A DNA stretch of 64,000 nucleotides from positions 310,001-374,000 of the forward strand of contig NZ_JBPPGG010000001.1 of NCBI RefSeq assembly GCF_051304405.1, given 5' to 3'. Source of the stretch: Pedomonas sp051304405 (GTDB taxonomy: Bacteria > Pseudomonadota > Alphaproteobacteria > Sphingomonadales > Sphingomonadaceae). This document shows, one piece after another, positions 46,791 to 55,197 of the stretch. The notes under the pieces were generated by a model that was not told where the DNA came from, did not search any database, and was given only the letters and a program-made list of their open reading frames with translations. The translations under genes and the position numbers were made by a program. Positions within the stretch are counted from its first letter, which is position 1. Each line of letters begins with the position of its first letter.

Positions 46791-47465
46791 ATGGCGCCGA
46801 CGATTGTCATCGCCAGCGATCACCCGGCAACAGCAACCCTCGTCACGGCCGTGCGTCAGGCCCAGCCCCGGGCCACGGTCGTTGAAGCGCCCAACTTCAA
46901 GACCGCCGCCGAGGCGGTGCGCCGCCAGCGCCCCGAGCTGGTGCTGGTGGATCTGGATCTCACGGACGGGGGCGGCTTCGCCAGCCTGCTCACGGTCAAG
47001 CAGATGCGCGCCACGACGCGGGTTCTGGCGCTCGGATGGGACGAGGAGCCATCGCTCGTGCAGCGGGCGCGCTGGTTTGGCGCGCAGGGGTTTCTGCCCT
47101 GGTCCGCGCCGCCGGTTCTGGTGCGCACCACCCTGGCGCGAACGCTGGCCGGGGAGGAGTGCTGGCTGCCGGACACCTTCCGCCCCCTGCCGCCGGAAGC
47201 GGAGCCCCTGCCCGACACCCCGGCGGTGGCGCGCCAGCTCTCCACCCTGACGCCCGGGCAGATGCGAGTGCTGCTGGCGCTGAACGCCGGGCTTCTCAAC
47301 AAGCAGATCGCCTATGAAATGAACATCACCGAGGCGACGGTGAAGGCCCACCTGACGGCGGTCTACCGCAAGCTGGGCGTCAAGAACCGGCAGGACGCCG
47401 CGCGCATCGCCCGCACCCTGCTGGCCTCCACCCCTTTCGCCAACAGCGCGGCAGGGCACGGCTAG
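46791..47465 (+). CDS. LuxR-family response regulator with atypical receiver
   Basis: 224 residues. The receiver-like domain (about 1-120) has ASDHP near the N-terminus and the phospho-acceptor candidate in LVLVDLDLTDGGG. Where the conserved Lys is expected (AxGFLxK), the sequence is AQGFLPWS, without Lys. The LuxR HTH (about 150-215) includes LTPGQMRVLLALNAGLLNKQ and EATVKAHLTAVYRKLGVKNR, both standard. Phosphorylation-independent or altered signalling is possible. The start at 46791 has GGAGG 6 nt upstream. No kinase is adjacent. Confidence 0.86.
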   Translation: MAPTIVIASDHPATATLVTAVRQAQPRATVVEAPNFKTAAEAVRRQRPELVLVDLDLTDGGGFASLLTVKQMRATTRVLALGWDEEPSLVQRARWFGAQGFLPWSAPPVLVRTTLARTLAGEECWLPDTFRPLPPEAEPLPDTPAVARQLSTLTPGQMRVLLALNAGLLNKQIAYEMNITEATVKAHLTAVYRKLGVKNRQDAARIARTLLASTPFANSAAGHG

Positions 47466-47509
47466 AATAACTCACCGCGGAGGCGGGAAAGAACGGGCAG
47501 CGGGCGGCG

Positions 47510-48430
47510 TCAGGCCTGGCCGCCCCGCCGCCGGATCTTCTCCACCGCCGGGCCATAGCGGCGCGAGAGCGGCGCTTCCACGCCCTGGCTCAGCCGCAGG
47601 AGGAAATCGCCCGAGCCCGTCGGCAGGCTCTCGCGCACGTGGGCCAGATTAACCAGCCATGAGCGGTGCGTGCGCACGAAGCCCCGGGCTCCCAGTTGCC
47701 GCTCCGTGGCGGCGAGCGTCGTGCGCACCAGCGGCTGGCGTCCGTCCGCCAGCGTGAATTCCACGTAGTTGCCATCCGCTCGGGCGCAGATCACCTCGTC
47801 ATAGGGCACGCTGATGAGACGGCTGCCGTCGCGCAGGTCCAGCCGCTCCGCCGTGGCGGCGGGCTCGCCCTCGCCCGGCGCGCCGCCCGCGTCTCTCCCG
47901 GCGCCCGACAGGCGGCCCGACACCCAGAACACAGTCACGATCAGCCCGTAGACGGTCAGATCCTTGCCGTATTCATAGATGAACTCGGCCGGCACCCGGC
48001 CGAAGGCGTAGCGCCCGCCCATGGCGGCATAGGCGAGCGTGCGCAGCGCGACCATGCCGGCCACATGCAGCACCGAAAACGCAAGGCTCGCCGCCAGATG
48101 CACCACCGCCAGCCGGGGCCAGGGCACGGCGCCGAACGGCGCGCGCCGCAGGGCCGCCAGCGGGATGGCGGCGCAGGCCACCAGCATCAGACCGCTGGTC
48201 AGCTCCCACACCACCGGCTCCCACGCCGCAAGGCCGCCCGGCCCCACCCTGTCGTGCAGCAGCGTCACGATGTTCACGCCGACGATCAGCGCAATGGCGA
48301 CGGTAATGACGGCATAGCCGCGCCGCACGTCGGCCGGGGCAAGGGGTCCGCGCCCCGCCGCCGAAGCCGCCCCCGTCACGCCCGGTCCGTCCGAAGCGGG
48401 TTCCTCCCGCCTGAAGCCCTGCTGAATCAT
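47510..48430 (-). CDS. Membrane-bound LytTR-family transcriptional regulator
   Basis: 306 residues. Four predicted membrane helices (for example VITVAIALIVGVNIVTLL, LMLVACAAIPLAAL, VVHLAASLAFSVLHVAGM, and DLTVYGLIVTVFWVSG) are followed by a C-terminal LytTR DNA-binding domain (about 205-305: VPYDEVICARADGNYVEFTL, RTHRSWLVNLAHV). No receiver domain, so it probably senses at the membrane and binds DNA directly. It is divergent from the acyltransferase gene, a likely target. Confidence 0.85.
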   Translation of the reverse strand: MIQQGFRREEPASDGPGVTGAASAAGRGPLAPADVRRGYAVITVAIALIVGVNIVTLLHDRVGPGGLAAWEPVVWELTSGLMLVACAAIPLAALRRAPFGAVPWPRLAVVHLAASLAFSVLHVAGMVALRTLAYAAMGGRYAFGRVPAEFIYEYGKDLTVYGLIVTVFWVSGRLSGAGRDAGGAPGEGEPAATAERLDLRDGSRLISVPYDEVICARADGNYVEFTLADGRQPLVRTTLAATERQLGARGFVRTHRSWLVNLAHVRESLPTGSGDFLLRLSQGVEAPLSRRYGPAVEKIRRRGGQA

Positions 48431-48634
48431 GGCGCGATCCTGTCGGATTGCTGCATTCGGAACAAGGGCTTGCCGCACCGGCGCTTGCCGTTTGTCACAC
48501 CCGGGCCGCCGCTCGTCACGCCGTCCCCGTGCCTCGCCCCCGCCGCGCCGCCGCCCGTGTCAGCGCTGCTGACCGGTGCGCGTCCCCTGCGGCAACACTC
48601 GCCGCCAGTTCCCGGCAACACGCAACGAGGATCC

Positions 48635-49849
48635 ATGACCGCGCAATCGTTTTCCCCGCAGGACCGCCTCCATTATCTCGACTGGGTTCGGGTGGCGGCC
48701 TTCGCCCTTCTCATTCTCTACCATGTGGGCATGTTCTACGTGACCTGGGGCTGGCATGTGAAAAGCCCCCACGTCGGTCACGCCCTGGAGCCGCTGATGC
48801 AGCTCACCAGCCCGTGGCGCCTGACCCTGCTGTTCCTCGTCTCCGGCGCGGCGACGCGTTTCATGGCGGCGAAAAGCACCCCCGGCGCGCTGGCCCGCTC
48901 GCGCCTCGGGCGGCTGCTTCTTCCCCTGCTGTTCGGCATGGCGGTGATCGTGCCGCCGCAAAGCTATTTCGAGGTGGTGGAGAAGCTGGGGTACACCGGC
49001 GGCTATCTGGCCTTCTGGGCGCGCTACCTGCAATTCGACGCCGGTTTCACGGTGGATGGCGCGCGGCTGATCCTGCCCACCTGGAACCACCTGTGGTTCG
49101 TCGCCTACATCCTCGTCTATTCGCTGCTGCTGGCGGGCCTGCTGGCGACGGCCCGGCCGCTTCTTGCCCGCCTGGAGCGCGGGCTGGCGCGCCTTCTCTC
49201 CGGCCCCGGCGCGCTGATCTGGCCCATTCTCTACCTCGCCGTCCTGCGCGCGGTGCTGCTGCCGCGCTTCGGCGTGACCCACGCCCTGGTGGACGACTGG
49301 TACACCCACGCCGTCTCCCTCTCCGCGTTCGTGACCGGCTTCTGCCTTGCGGGCGCGCCCGCCATCGGCCAGACGTTCGAGCGCCTGCGCTGGCCCGCCC
49401 TCGCCATTGCCCTGTGCGCCTACGGGCTGTTCGCCAGCTATGCCTGGATCTATCGCGCTCCCGACGCCGTGCCGCCCGAGATGCTCGTCCTTGCCATGCG
49501 ACCGGTCTATGCCGCGCAGCAGTGGGGCGCGATCGTCGCGGCGCTGGGCTTTGCCCGCCGCCACCTCAACCGGCCGAGCCCGCAGCTGCGCTATTGCGTC
49601 GAGGCGGTCTTTCCCTGGTACATCGTGCACCAGACCCTCATCGTCGTGGCCGGGCACCATCTGGCACAGCTCCACCTCACGCCGCTGGCCGAAGGCGGCC
49701 TGTTGCTGGCGGTCACCCTCGGCGGCACCGCCCTTGCGGGGGAGATGGTGCGGCGCACCGGCCCGCTGCGCCCGCTGTTCGGGCTCAAGCGCCGGCCTAC
49801 GCCGCGAGGAAGTCGAGGCCTATGTCCACAGCCGGAGCGGATTGGGTGA
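48635..49849 (+). CDS. Acyltransferase family 3 membrane protein
   Basis: 404 residues with about ten membrane helices. RLHYLDWVRVAAFALLILYH (His near residue 30) and the LFLVSGAATRFM motif are characteristic of acyltransferase-3 (OpgC/OafA-like) proteins that O-acylate glycans, often succinylating or acetylating periplasmic sugars. The Arg/His active-site residues in the first helices are present. Its last 53 nt overlap the convergent nadC gene. It is divergent from the LytTR regulator. The start at 48635 has GAGG upstream. Confidence 0.85.
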   Translation: MTAQSFSPQDRLHYLDWVRVAAFALLILYHVGMFYVTWGWHVKSPHVGHALEPLMQLTSPWRLTLLFLVSGAATRFMAAKSTPGALARSRLGRLLLPLLFGMAVIVPPQSYFEVVEKLGYTGGYLAFWARYLQFDAGFTVDGARLILPTWNHLWFVAYILVYSLLLAGLLATARPLLARLERGLARLLSGPGALIWPILYLAVLRAVLLPRFGVTHALVDDWYTHAVSLSAFVTGFCLAGAPAIGQTFERLRWPALAIALCAYGLFASYAWIYRAPDAVPPEMLVLAMRPVYAAQQWGAIVAALGFARRHLNRPSPQLRYCVEAVFPWYIVHQTLIVVAGHHLAQLHLTPLAEGGLLLAVTLGGTALAGEMVRRTGPLRPLFGLKRRPTPRGSRGLCPQPERIG

Positions 49850-50654
49850 TGCGCCCCACGGAGATGTAGTTCACGCCCGTCTCGGCGATGGCGCGGATGT
49901 TCTCCAGCGTCACGCCGCCCGAGGCCTCCAGCGGCACACGACCCGCCACCAGGGCCACCGCCTTGCGCAAGGTCGGCGGGTCCATGTTGTCGAGCAGCAG
50001 GCGCTCCGCACCGGCGGCCAGGGCTGGTTCGATCTGGTCCAGGCTGTCCACCTCCACCTGCACCTGAAGCACGGTGCGGTTGGCGAGCGCCGCCTGCACC
50101 GCCGCCTCGATGGAGCCGACGATGGCGATGTGGTTGTCCTTGATGAGGATGCCGTCATCCAGCCGCAGCCGGTGGTTCTGCGCGCCGCCGCAGCGGGTGG
50201 CATATTTTTCGAGGAGGCGCAGGCCGGGGATGGTCTTGCGGGTGTCGAGCAGCACCGCGCCCGTGCCCTCGATCGCATCCACATACTTGCGGGTGAGCGT
50301 GGCGATGCCCGAGAGGTGCTGCACGGTGTTGAGTGCCGAGCGCTCCGCCGTCAGCAGCGCGCGGGCGGCGCCCGTCACCACCATCAGCTCCGCGCCCGCC
50401 GCCACCCGGTCACCGTCGTGCGCCTTCAGCTCGATCCCGCAATCCGGGTCCAGCGTGCGGAAGAAGCCCTCGGCCAGCGGCAGGCCGGACACCACCATGG
50501 GCTCGCGGGCGGCCATCACCGCCTTGAGGCGGGCGGTCTCCGGCACCACGAACCGGGAGGTCACGTCGCCGCGTTCGCCCAGATCCTCGGCCAGTGTGGC
50601 GCGGATGAAGTCCTGCACCTCGGCGTCGTTGAGCGGCAGCCCGCTTGCGATCAT
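49797..50654 (-). CDS. nadC: Quinolinate phosphoribosyltransferase (carboxylating)
   Basis: 285 residues. LAEDLGERGDVTSR, LNTVQHLSGIAT, then DTRKTIPGLRLLEKYA and GGAQNHRLRLDDGILIKDNH, which carry the PRPP- and quinolinate-binding residues, and the C-terminal EASGGVTLENIRAIAETGVN. It makes nicotinate mononucleotide from quinolinate and PRPP in de novo NAD synthesis. AGGGAGG precedes ATG 50654. It lies downstream of nadA (about 95 bp) and overlaps the acyltransferase gene tail-to-tail. Confidence 0.96.
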   Translation of the reverse strand: MIASGLPLNDAEVQDFIRATLAEDLGERGDVTSRFVVPETARLKAVMAAREPMVVSGLPLAEGFFRTLDPDCGIELKAHDGDRVAAGAELMVVTGAARALLTAERSALNTVQHLSGIATLTRKYVDAIEGTGAVLLDTRKTIPGLRLLEKYATRCGGAQNHRLRLDDGILIKDNHIAIVGSIEAAVQAALANRTVLQVQVEVDSLDQIEPALAAGAERLLLDNMDPPTLRKAVALVAGRVPLEASGGVTLENIRAIAETGVNYISVGRITQSAPAVDIGLDFLAA

Positions 50655-50749
50655 GAATTCCTCCCTGGGTGTGCGTGTACGTCTACTCAACAATGAACCC
50701 TGCCACGCGCCGGGCCGCTCTCCCCCGCTGGCCCGCCGGCGCGGGCGCC

Positions 50750-51769
50750 TCAGGCCGGAATGCGGCCCACGTCGCCCTGGCCCGCCGCCTTGGGGGCCAT
50801 GTCCAGCATCCGCTGGAGCGACCGGGCCGCCTTCACCCGCACCTCCTCCGGCACCTCGATCCGGGGTTCGAGGTCGCGCAGGCACAGGTACAGCTTCTCC
50901 AGCGTGTTCAGCGCCATGAACGGGCACATGTTGCAGTTGCACTGGCCGTCCGCGCCTGGCACGCCGATGAAGGTCTTGTGCGGCGCTTCCTTCTGCATCT
51001 GGTGGATGATGTTGGGCTCGGTGGCGACGAGGAGGGTGTCCGCGTCGCTCGCCAGGGCGTATTCGAGGATGCCCCGGGTGGAGCCCACGTAGTCGGCGTG
51101 GTCAAGGATGTGGGCCGGGCATTCCGGGTGCGCGGCGACGGGCGCGTCCGGGTGCTCCGCCTTCAGCTTGATCAGCTCCTGCTCCGAGAAGTTCTCGTGG
51201 ACGATGCACGAGCCTTCCCACAGCAGCATGTCGCGGCCGGTCTTGCGGGCGAGGTAGCCGCCCAGGTGCCGGTCCGGCGCGAAGATGATCTTCTGGTCCT
51301 TCGGCAGCTGGTTCAGGATGTGCTCGGCCGACGAGGAGGTGACGATGATGTCGGACAGCGCCTTCACCTCCGCCGAGCAGTTGATGTACGTCAGCGCGAT
51401 GTGGTCCGGGTGGGCCGCCCGGAATTTGGCGAAGTCCTCCGGCGGGCAGCTGTCCTCCAGCGAGCATCCGGCCTTCAGGTCCGGCAGCACCACGGTCTTG
51501 TCCGGCGAGAGGATCTTGGCCACCTCCGCCATGAACTTGACGCCGCAGAACACGATCACGTCCGCGTCCGTCGCCGCCGCCTTGCGGGAGAGGTCGAGGG
51601 AGTCGCCCACGAAGTCCGCCAGATCCTGGATCTGCGGCTCCTGGTAGTAGTGGGCAAGGATGACCGCGTTCTTCTCCTTCCGCAGGCGGTTGATTTCGGC
51701 CAGCAGGTCGATTCCCGGCGGAATCGCCGCGCCGGTGGTGGTGTCGGGGGAGTTCAAACGGGCATCCAT
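50750..51769 (-). CDS. nadA: Quinolinate synthase A
   Basis: 339 residues. VILAHYYQEPQIQDLADFVG is the substrate-binding start. The three 4Fe-4S-ligating cysteines fit positions in FCGVKFMAE or AGCSLEDSC, in AHPECPAHIL, and in GQCNCNMCPFM. It condenses iminoaspartate with dihydroxyacetone phosphate to quinolinate. No nadB is in the window, so an L-aspartate dehydrogenase or distant nadB must supply iminoaspartate. Upstream, 180 bp separates it from the MDR gene. Confidence 0.95.
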   Translation of the reverse strand: MDARLNSPDTTTGAAIPPGIDLLAEINRLRKEKNAVILAHYYQEPQIQDLADFVGDSLDLSRKAAATDADVIVFCGVKFMAEVAKILSPDKTVVLPDLKAGCSLEDSCPPEDFAKFRAAHPDHIALTYINCSAEVKALSDIIVTSSSAEHILNQLPKDQKIIFAPDRHLGGYLARKTGRDMLLWEGSCIVHENFSEQELIKLKAEHPDAPVAAHPECPAHILDHADYVGSTRGILEYALASDADTLLVATEPNIIHQMQKEAPHKTFIGVPGADGQCNCNMCPFMALNTLEKLYLCLRDLEPRIEVPEEVRVKAARSLQRMLDMAPKAAGQGDVGRIPA

Positions 51770-51948
51770 AGCATCACCTTGCCGTCACTCGGGGCCGTGA
51801 CCGGCCCCAGCAATCGCGCGTGCCGCGGCTTTGCCGACGCACGCATGGGTTTGCTCGGCTACATGGCGTGCAACAGCCCGGAGCACAAGACCTTGATGAC
51901 AAAACGGCCGCCCGCCGGGCGCGGAACGCTCCGCCCCCGGCGCGCCGG

Positions 51949-52956
51949 TCAGAACGTCAGACAGATCTTGCCGAAGTGCCCGCCGCTTTCCTCGTAGCGG
52001 AAGGCGTCGGCGATCTGGTCGAGGGGGAAGCTGCGGTCGATCACGGGGCGCAGGCCCGTGATCTCCAGCGCCCGCACGAAGTCCGCCTGCTCGCGGCGGC
52101 TGCCGACGATCAGCCCGTGGAGGCGCGCCTGCCGGGCCATCAGGGCGGCGGTGGGCACGGGCCCCTGCACGCCGGTGAGGACACCGATGAGCGCGATGTG
52201 CCCGCCGATCCGCACCGCTTGGATGGACTGGGCCAGCGTGCCCGGTCCGCCCACCTCCACCACGTGGTCAACGCCGCGCCCGCCGGTCAGGTCGAGCACC
52301 GCCTGGCCCCAGTCGGCCGTGGTCTTGTAGTTGAGGGTGTGGTCTGCCCCCAGCGCGCGGGCCCGCTCCAGCTTCTCGTCGGACGAGGAGGTGATGATCA
52401 CCTGCGCGCCCATGGCCTTGGCCAGTTGCAGGGCGAAGATGGAGACGCCGCCCGTGCCCAGCGTCAGCACCGTATCGCCCGCCTTGAGGCCGCCGTTGAC
52501 CACCAGCGCCCGCCAGGCGGTGAGGCCCGCCGTCGTCAGCGTCGCGGCCTCGGCGTGGTTGTAGCCTTGCGGGGCGCGGGTGAACCAGGTGGCAGGCCGC
52601 ACCACCACCTCGCGGGCGTAGCCGTCGGTGCCGTCGCCCGGCACCATGCGGAAGTCGCCGACGGCGGGCGGGCCGTCCTGCCAGGTGGGGAAGAAGCAGG
52701 AGACCACGTGGTCCCCTTCGGCGAATTCGGTGACGCCCGGCCCCACGGCCTCCACCACCCCCGCCCCGTCGGACATGGGGATGCGGCCGCCCTCGGTGCG
52801 GGCCTTGCCGGTGACCACCAGATAGTCATGGAAGTTCAGCGAACTGGCGTGCACGCGCACCCGGATTTCGCCCGGCCCCGGCTGACCGGGGTCTGGGGCC
52901 TCGGTGACGCGCAGGCGGTCCAGCCCGCCCGGCGCCTCGATCTGGACAACCTTCAC
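51949..52956 (-). CDS. NAD(P)-dependent MDR alcohol dehydrogenase/quinone reductase
   Basis: 335 residues, no structural zinc cysteines. HASSLNFHDYLVVTGKA, MSDGAGVVEAVGPGV, LTTAGLTAWRALVV and the Rossmann motif LTLGTGGVSIFALQLAKAMG are typical of the zinc-free alcohol dehydrogenase-like proteins annotated NAD(P)-dependent. Starts with GTG at 52956, which has AAGGAGGCACA in front. Substrate unknown. Preceded by the PepSY gene 57 bp upstream on the same strand. Confidence 0.83.
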   Translation of the reverse strand: MKVVQIEAPGGLDRLRVTEAPDPGQPGPGEIRVRVHASSLNFHDYLVVTGKARTEGGRIPMSDGAGVVEAVGPGVTEFAEGDHVVSCFFPTWQDGPPAVGDFRMVPGDGTDGYAREVVVRPATWFTRAPQGYNHAEAATLTTAGLTAWRALVVNGGLKAGDTVLTLGTGGVSIFALQLAKAMGAQVIITSSSDEKLERARALGADHTLNYKTTADWGQAVLDLTGGRGVDHVVEVGGPGTLAQSIQAVRIGGHIALIGVLTGVQGPVPTAALMARQARLHGLIVGSRREQADFVRALEITGLRPVIDRSFPLDQIADAFRYEESGGHFGKICLTF

Positions 52957-53013
52957 TGTGCCTCCTTCTCCTCGCTACCCGGCCGTCCGCGCCGTCTCTC
53001 CGGCGCTCCGGCC

Positions 53014-53268
53014 CTACTTGTCCTTCTTCCTTTCGTCGCCGCTCAGCGGATCGACCAGAATCTCGCGTTCGTCCCCGCTCCGGGTGCGATAGCGGACCTT
53101 GTAGCCGTTCTCGCCATACTCGATCCGGGTGAAGGCGACGAAGTCGTCGCGGCTTTCGATCGAGGCGGCGATGTCCGACAGCGGCCGCGCCCCCTGCGGC
53201 GGCAGGTCCGCCGCCAGCACCGGGGAAGCAAGTCCAAGCGAAATCACGGCAAAGAGCAAGGGCTTCAT
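53014..53268 (-). CDS. Small exported PepSY-like protein
   Basis: 84 residues. A signal peptide MKPLLFAVISLGLASPVLAA is followed by a small domain (about 28-80: IAASIESRDDFVAFTRIEYG, then YKVRYRTRSGDEREILVDPL) like PepSY-type periplasmic modules. AAGGATACGCC precedes ATG 53268. Lysine-rich acidic tail. Function unknown; divergent from sugE, in whose leader region its promoter would lie. Confidence 0.75.
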   Translation of the reverse strand: MKPLLFAVISLGLASPVLAADLPPQGARPLSDIAASIESRDDFVAFTRIEYGENGYKVRYRTRSGDEREILVDPLSGDERKKDK

Positions 53269-53370
53269 GGCGTATCCTTTCCGTTTCAGGTCTGGAGGCA
53301 CAAACGCACAGGCTCCGGGATGGTCCCCCCGCATTCCCTTGCCCCTGCATCCCCTTGCCCCTGCATTACC

Positions 53371-53399
53371 TTGACGGTGGCCGTGCTGATTCCTATGTC
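53371..53399 (+). promoter_or_regulatory. Promoter of sugE
   Basis: TTGACG (53371-53376) and TATGTC (53394-53399) with an ideal 17-nt spacer. Start would be near 53406, immediately ahead of the first riboswitch hairpin. Two copies of CCCCTTGCCCCTGCAT-type sequence lie just upstream. Confidence 0.65.
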
Positions 53400-53408
53400 T
53401 GGCCTCGC

Positions 53409-53456
53409 GAGGAACGACCTCCCCCATCATGGGCGGTAATGTCCGGGACGGCCCGG
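53409..53456 (+). promoter_or_regulatory. Guanidine-II (mini-ykkC) riboswitch candidate
   Basis: Two small hairpins precede sugE. P1 is GAGG-AACGA-CCTC (53409-53421), its loop ending in ACGA. P2 is CCGGG-ACGG-CCCGG (53443-53456), with a textbook ACGR tetraloop. The linker is 21 nt. The ribosome-binding site AAGGAG (53465-53470) follows 8 nt after P2. Guanidine-II riboswitches bind guanidinium and typically control sugE/gdx exporters, which matches the downstream gene. P1 carries one extra loop A. Confidence 0.65.
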
Positions 53457-53476
53457 CGCTTCGAAAGGAGGGCCGC

Positions 53477-53797
53477 GTGGCCTGGATTCTCTTGTCCGTT
53501 GCGGGACTGTTCGAGGTGGTGTGGGCCTACTTCATGAAGCTGTCCGACGGCTTCTCCCGCCCGCTCTACACGGTGCTCACCTTCGCTTTCATGTTCGTGA
53601 GCTTCTGGCTGCTGTCGATCGCGATGAAGTCGCTGCCGCTGGGCACGGCCTATGCGGTGTGGACCGGCATCGGCGCGGTGGGGGCGTTTATCATCGGGCT
53701 GGTGGTCATGGGCGAGTCCGCCTCGCCGCTGCGGATCCTCGCCGCCGTGCTCATCGTCTCCGGGCTCGCCCTGATGAATCTGACGAGCAGCGAGTAG
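53477..53797 (+). CDS. sugE: SugE/Gdx-type SMR guanidinium exporter
   Basis: 106 residues with four helices, typical SMR length. WILLSVAGLFEVVWAYFMKL contains the conserved membrane Glu (EVVWA); GTAYAVWTGIGAVGAFIIGL and VVMGESASPLRI follow, close to the SugE/Gdx consensus. Gdx proteins exchange guanidinium for protons. GTG 53477 is preceded by AAGGAGGGCCGC; the longer frame from 53429 runs through the riboswitch and is rejected. Riboswitch and family agree. Confidence 0.92.
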   Translation: MAWILLSVAGLFEVVWAYFMKLSDGFSRPLYTVLTFAFMFVSFWLLSIAMKSLPLGTAYAVWTGIGAVGAFIIGLVVMGESASPLRILAAVLIVSGLALMNLTSSE

Positions 53798-53837
53798 ATT
53801 TTTCCTTTTATTCCAACGGCTTGTGCCGTCTTGTTTC

Positions 53838-53945
53838 GCAGGGGGATTCAATCCCCCCGCACCCCCGCTCGCCACCTGCACGTCCCGAAGAGACGAACGG
53901 GAGGTGCAGGAGGGTCCGCGACCCTCCTGCGAAAATTCCATTAAA
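53838..53945. repeat. Double-hairpin intergenic element, copy D
   Basis: Left hairpin GCAGGGGGAT...ATCCCCCCGC (53838-53860, one mismatch). Right arm GACGAACGGGAGGTGC is joined to GCAGGAGGGTC-cgc-GACCCTCCTGC (53906-53930), then GAAAATT. Inner arms are shorter and more degenerate than in other copies. It lies between the convergent sugE and MBL-fold genes. Confidence 0.75.
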
Positions 53946-53965
53946 TCTCAGTGAGTTAGCAGTAA

Positions 53966-54850
53966 CTATTCCACCAGGCGATAAATCTCGCCCTCGCAGG
54001 CGACGCGGCCGCGGTTTTCCAGGTCGATGAGGTGGGCGAGCACCGAGCGGGCGGCGGCGGCGTGCAGGTATCTGGGCGTGGAGGCGTAGAGCACCTCGAC
54101 CATGGCGGGAATGGCCATGGGGCCGTCCGCCAGCAGCTTGAGCAACTGGCCCTCGCGCATACGGCGGTGGTTGATGAGGCCGCGCACCAGCGCGCGGGGG
54201 TTGTCCACCGGCGCGCCGTGGGTGGGGTAGTAGCGTTCGTCGTCCCGCTCCAGCAGCTTGCGGAGGCTGTTCATGTAGGCGGCCATGTCGCCGTCCGGCG
54301 GGGCGACGACGCTGGTGGACCAGCCCATCACGTGGTCGCCGGTGAACAGGGCCTTCTCCTCCGGCAGGGCGAAGCACAGGTGGGTGGAGGTGTGGCCGGG
54401 GGTCTCCAGCGCCTCCAGCGTCCAGCCGGGGCCGGAGACGGTCTCGCCCTCGGTCAGGATGCGGTCGGGCGTGTAGTCCCAGTCCACCGCCTCCTCGGCG
54501 GCGGGCATACCGTCCTCGCCCTTCACCTGCGCGCAGCCGACGATGGGCGCGCCGAGCCGGGCCTTGAGGGCGCGGGCGGCGGGGGAGTGGTCGCGGTGGG
54601 TGTGGGTGACAACCAGGTGGCTGACGGTTTCGCCGTCCACGGCCTTCAGCACCGCCTCGATGTGCTCGGGCAGGTCCGGGCCGGGGTCGATGATGGCGAC
54701 CGTGCCGCGCCCGACGATGTAGGTGCCGGTGCCGGTGTAGGTGAAGGGGTTCGGGTTGTGCGCGACCACCCGTCGGATGAGCGGGCTCATAACCAGGGGC
54801 TCGCCGTAGGCGACGGCGTCATCCTGCACGAAGCGAACGTCATCGGTCAT
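53966..54850 (-). CDS. MBL-fold metallo-hydrolase (LACTB2-like)
   Basis: 294 residues. Metal-binding THTHRDHSPAA (HxHxDH), the second His in LETPGHTSTHLCF, Asp in LFTGDHVMGW and the late His in YYPTHGAPV are all present. A C-terminal winged-helix (about 225-290: MREGQLLKLLADGPMAIPAM) marks the LACTB2-type subfamily, which in mammals acts as an endoribonuclease; the bacterial role is unknown. The ATG at 54850 has GGAGAG upstream. Divergent from the enoyl-CoA hydratase. Confidence 0.87.
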   Translation of the reverse strand: MTDDVRFVQDDAVAYGEPLVMSPLIRRVVAHNPNPFTYTGTGTYIVGRGTVAIIDPGPDLPEHIEAVLKAVDGETVSHLVVTHTHRDHSPAARALKARLGAPIVGCAQVKGEDGMPAAEEAVDWDYTPDRILTEGETVSGPGWTLEALETPGHTSTHLCFALPEEKALFTGDHVMGWSTSVVAPPDGDMAAYMNSLRKLLERDDERYYPTHGAPVDNPRALVRGLINHRRMREGQLLKLLADGPMAIPAMVEVLYASTPRYLHAAAARSVLAHLIDLENRGRVACEGEIYRLVE

Positions 54851-55197
54851 GCCACTCTCCAACTGCCGGGACCGCGAGGCTTGATGTGGGGGTCGCGCGT
54901 GCCCGCCGCCAGCCCTAAAGGCTTCTTTGACGAATGAAAAGCGGCGAAGGCGCAAGTTGCCTTGCACAGAAATGCACGACCGGAGGCCGAGCGGTCGGCC
55001 GGCCGCGCCCCGCCCCGGGCGCCTTTTCCGGCATTTCCGCTTTTCTTTCCGCCACTTGTGCGAAACTCTGGACTCAACGGATTCACCCCCGTCTTTCCGC
55101 CAGCCCCCCACCCGGCGTGGTTGGCGGGAGGCGGCAGACCGCCCTATCCTCACCTCCACCGATCCTCATGCCCTGCCGTCACTCCGGGAGCCGCCCC

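Noticed and set aside
51770..51948. NAD-responsive riboswitch upstream of nadA
   Set aside because: No pattern resembling known NAD riboswitches could be recognised in the leader.
53429..53476. Upstream start for sugE (122-residue version)
   Set aside because: The extra N-terminus would be translated from the riboswitch P2 region; the GTG at 53477 has an excellent ribosome site and gives the standard SMR length.
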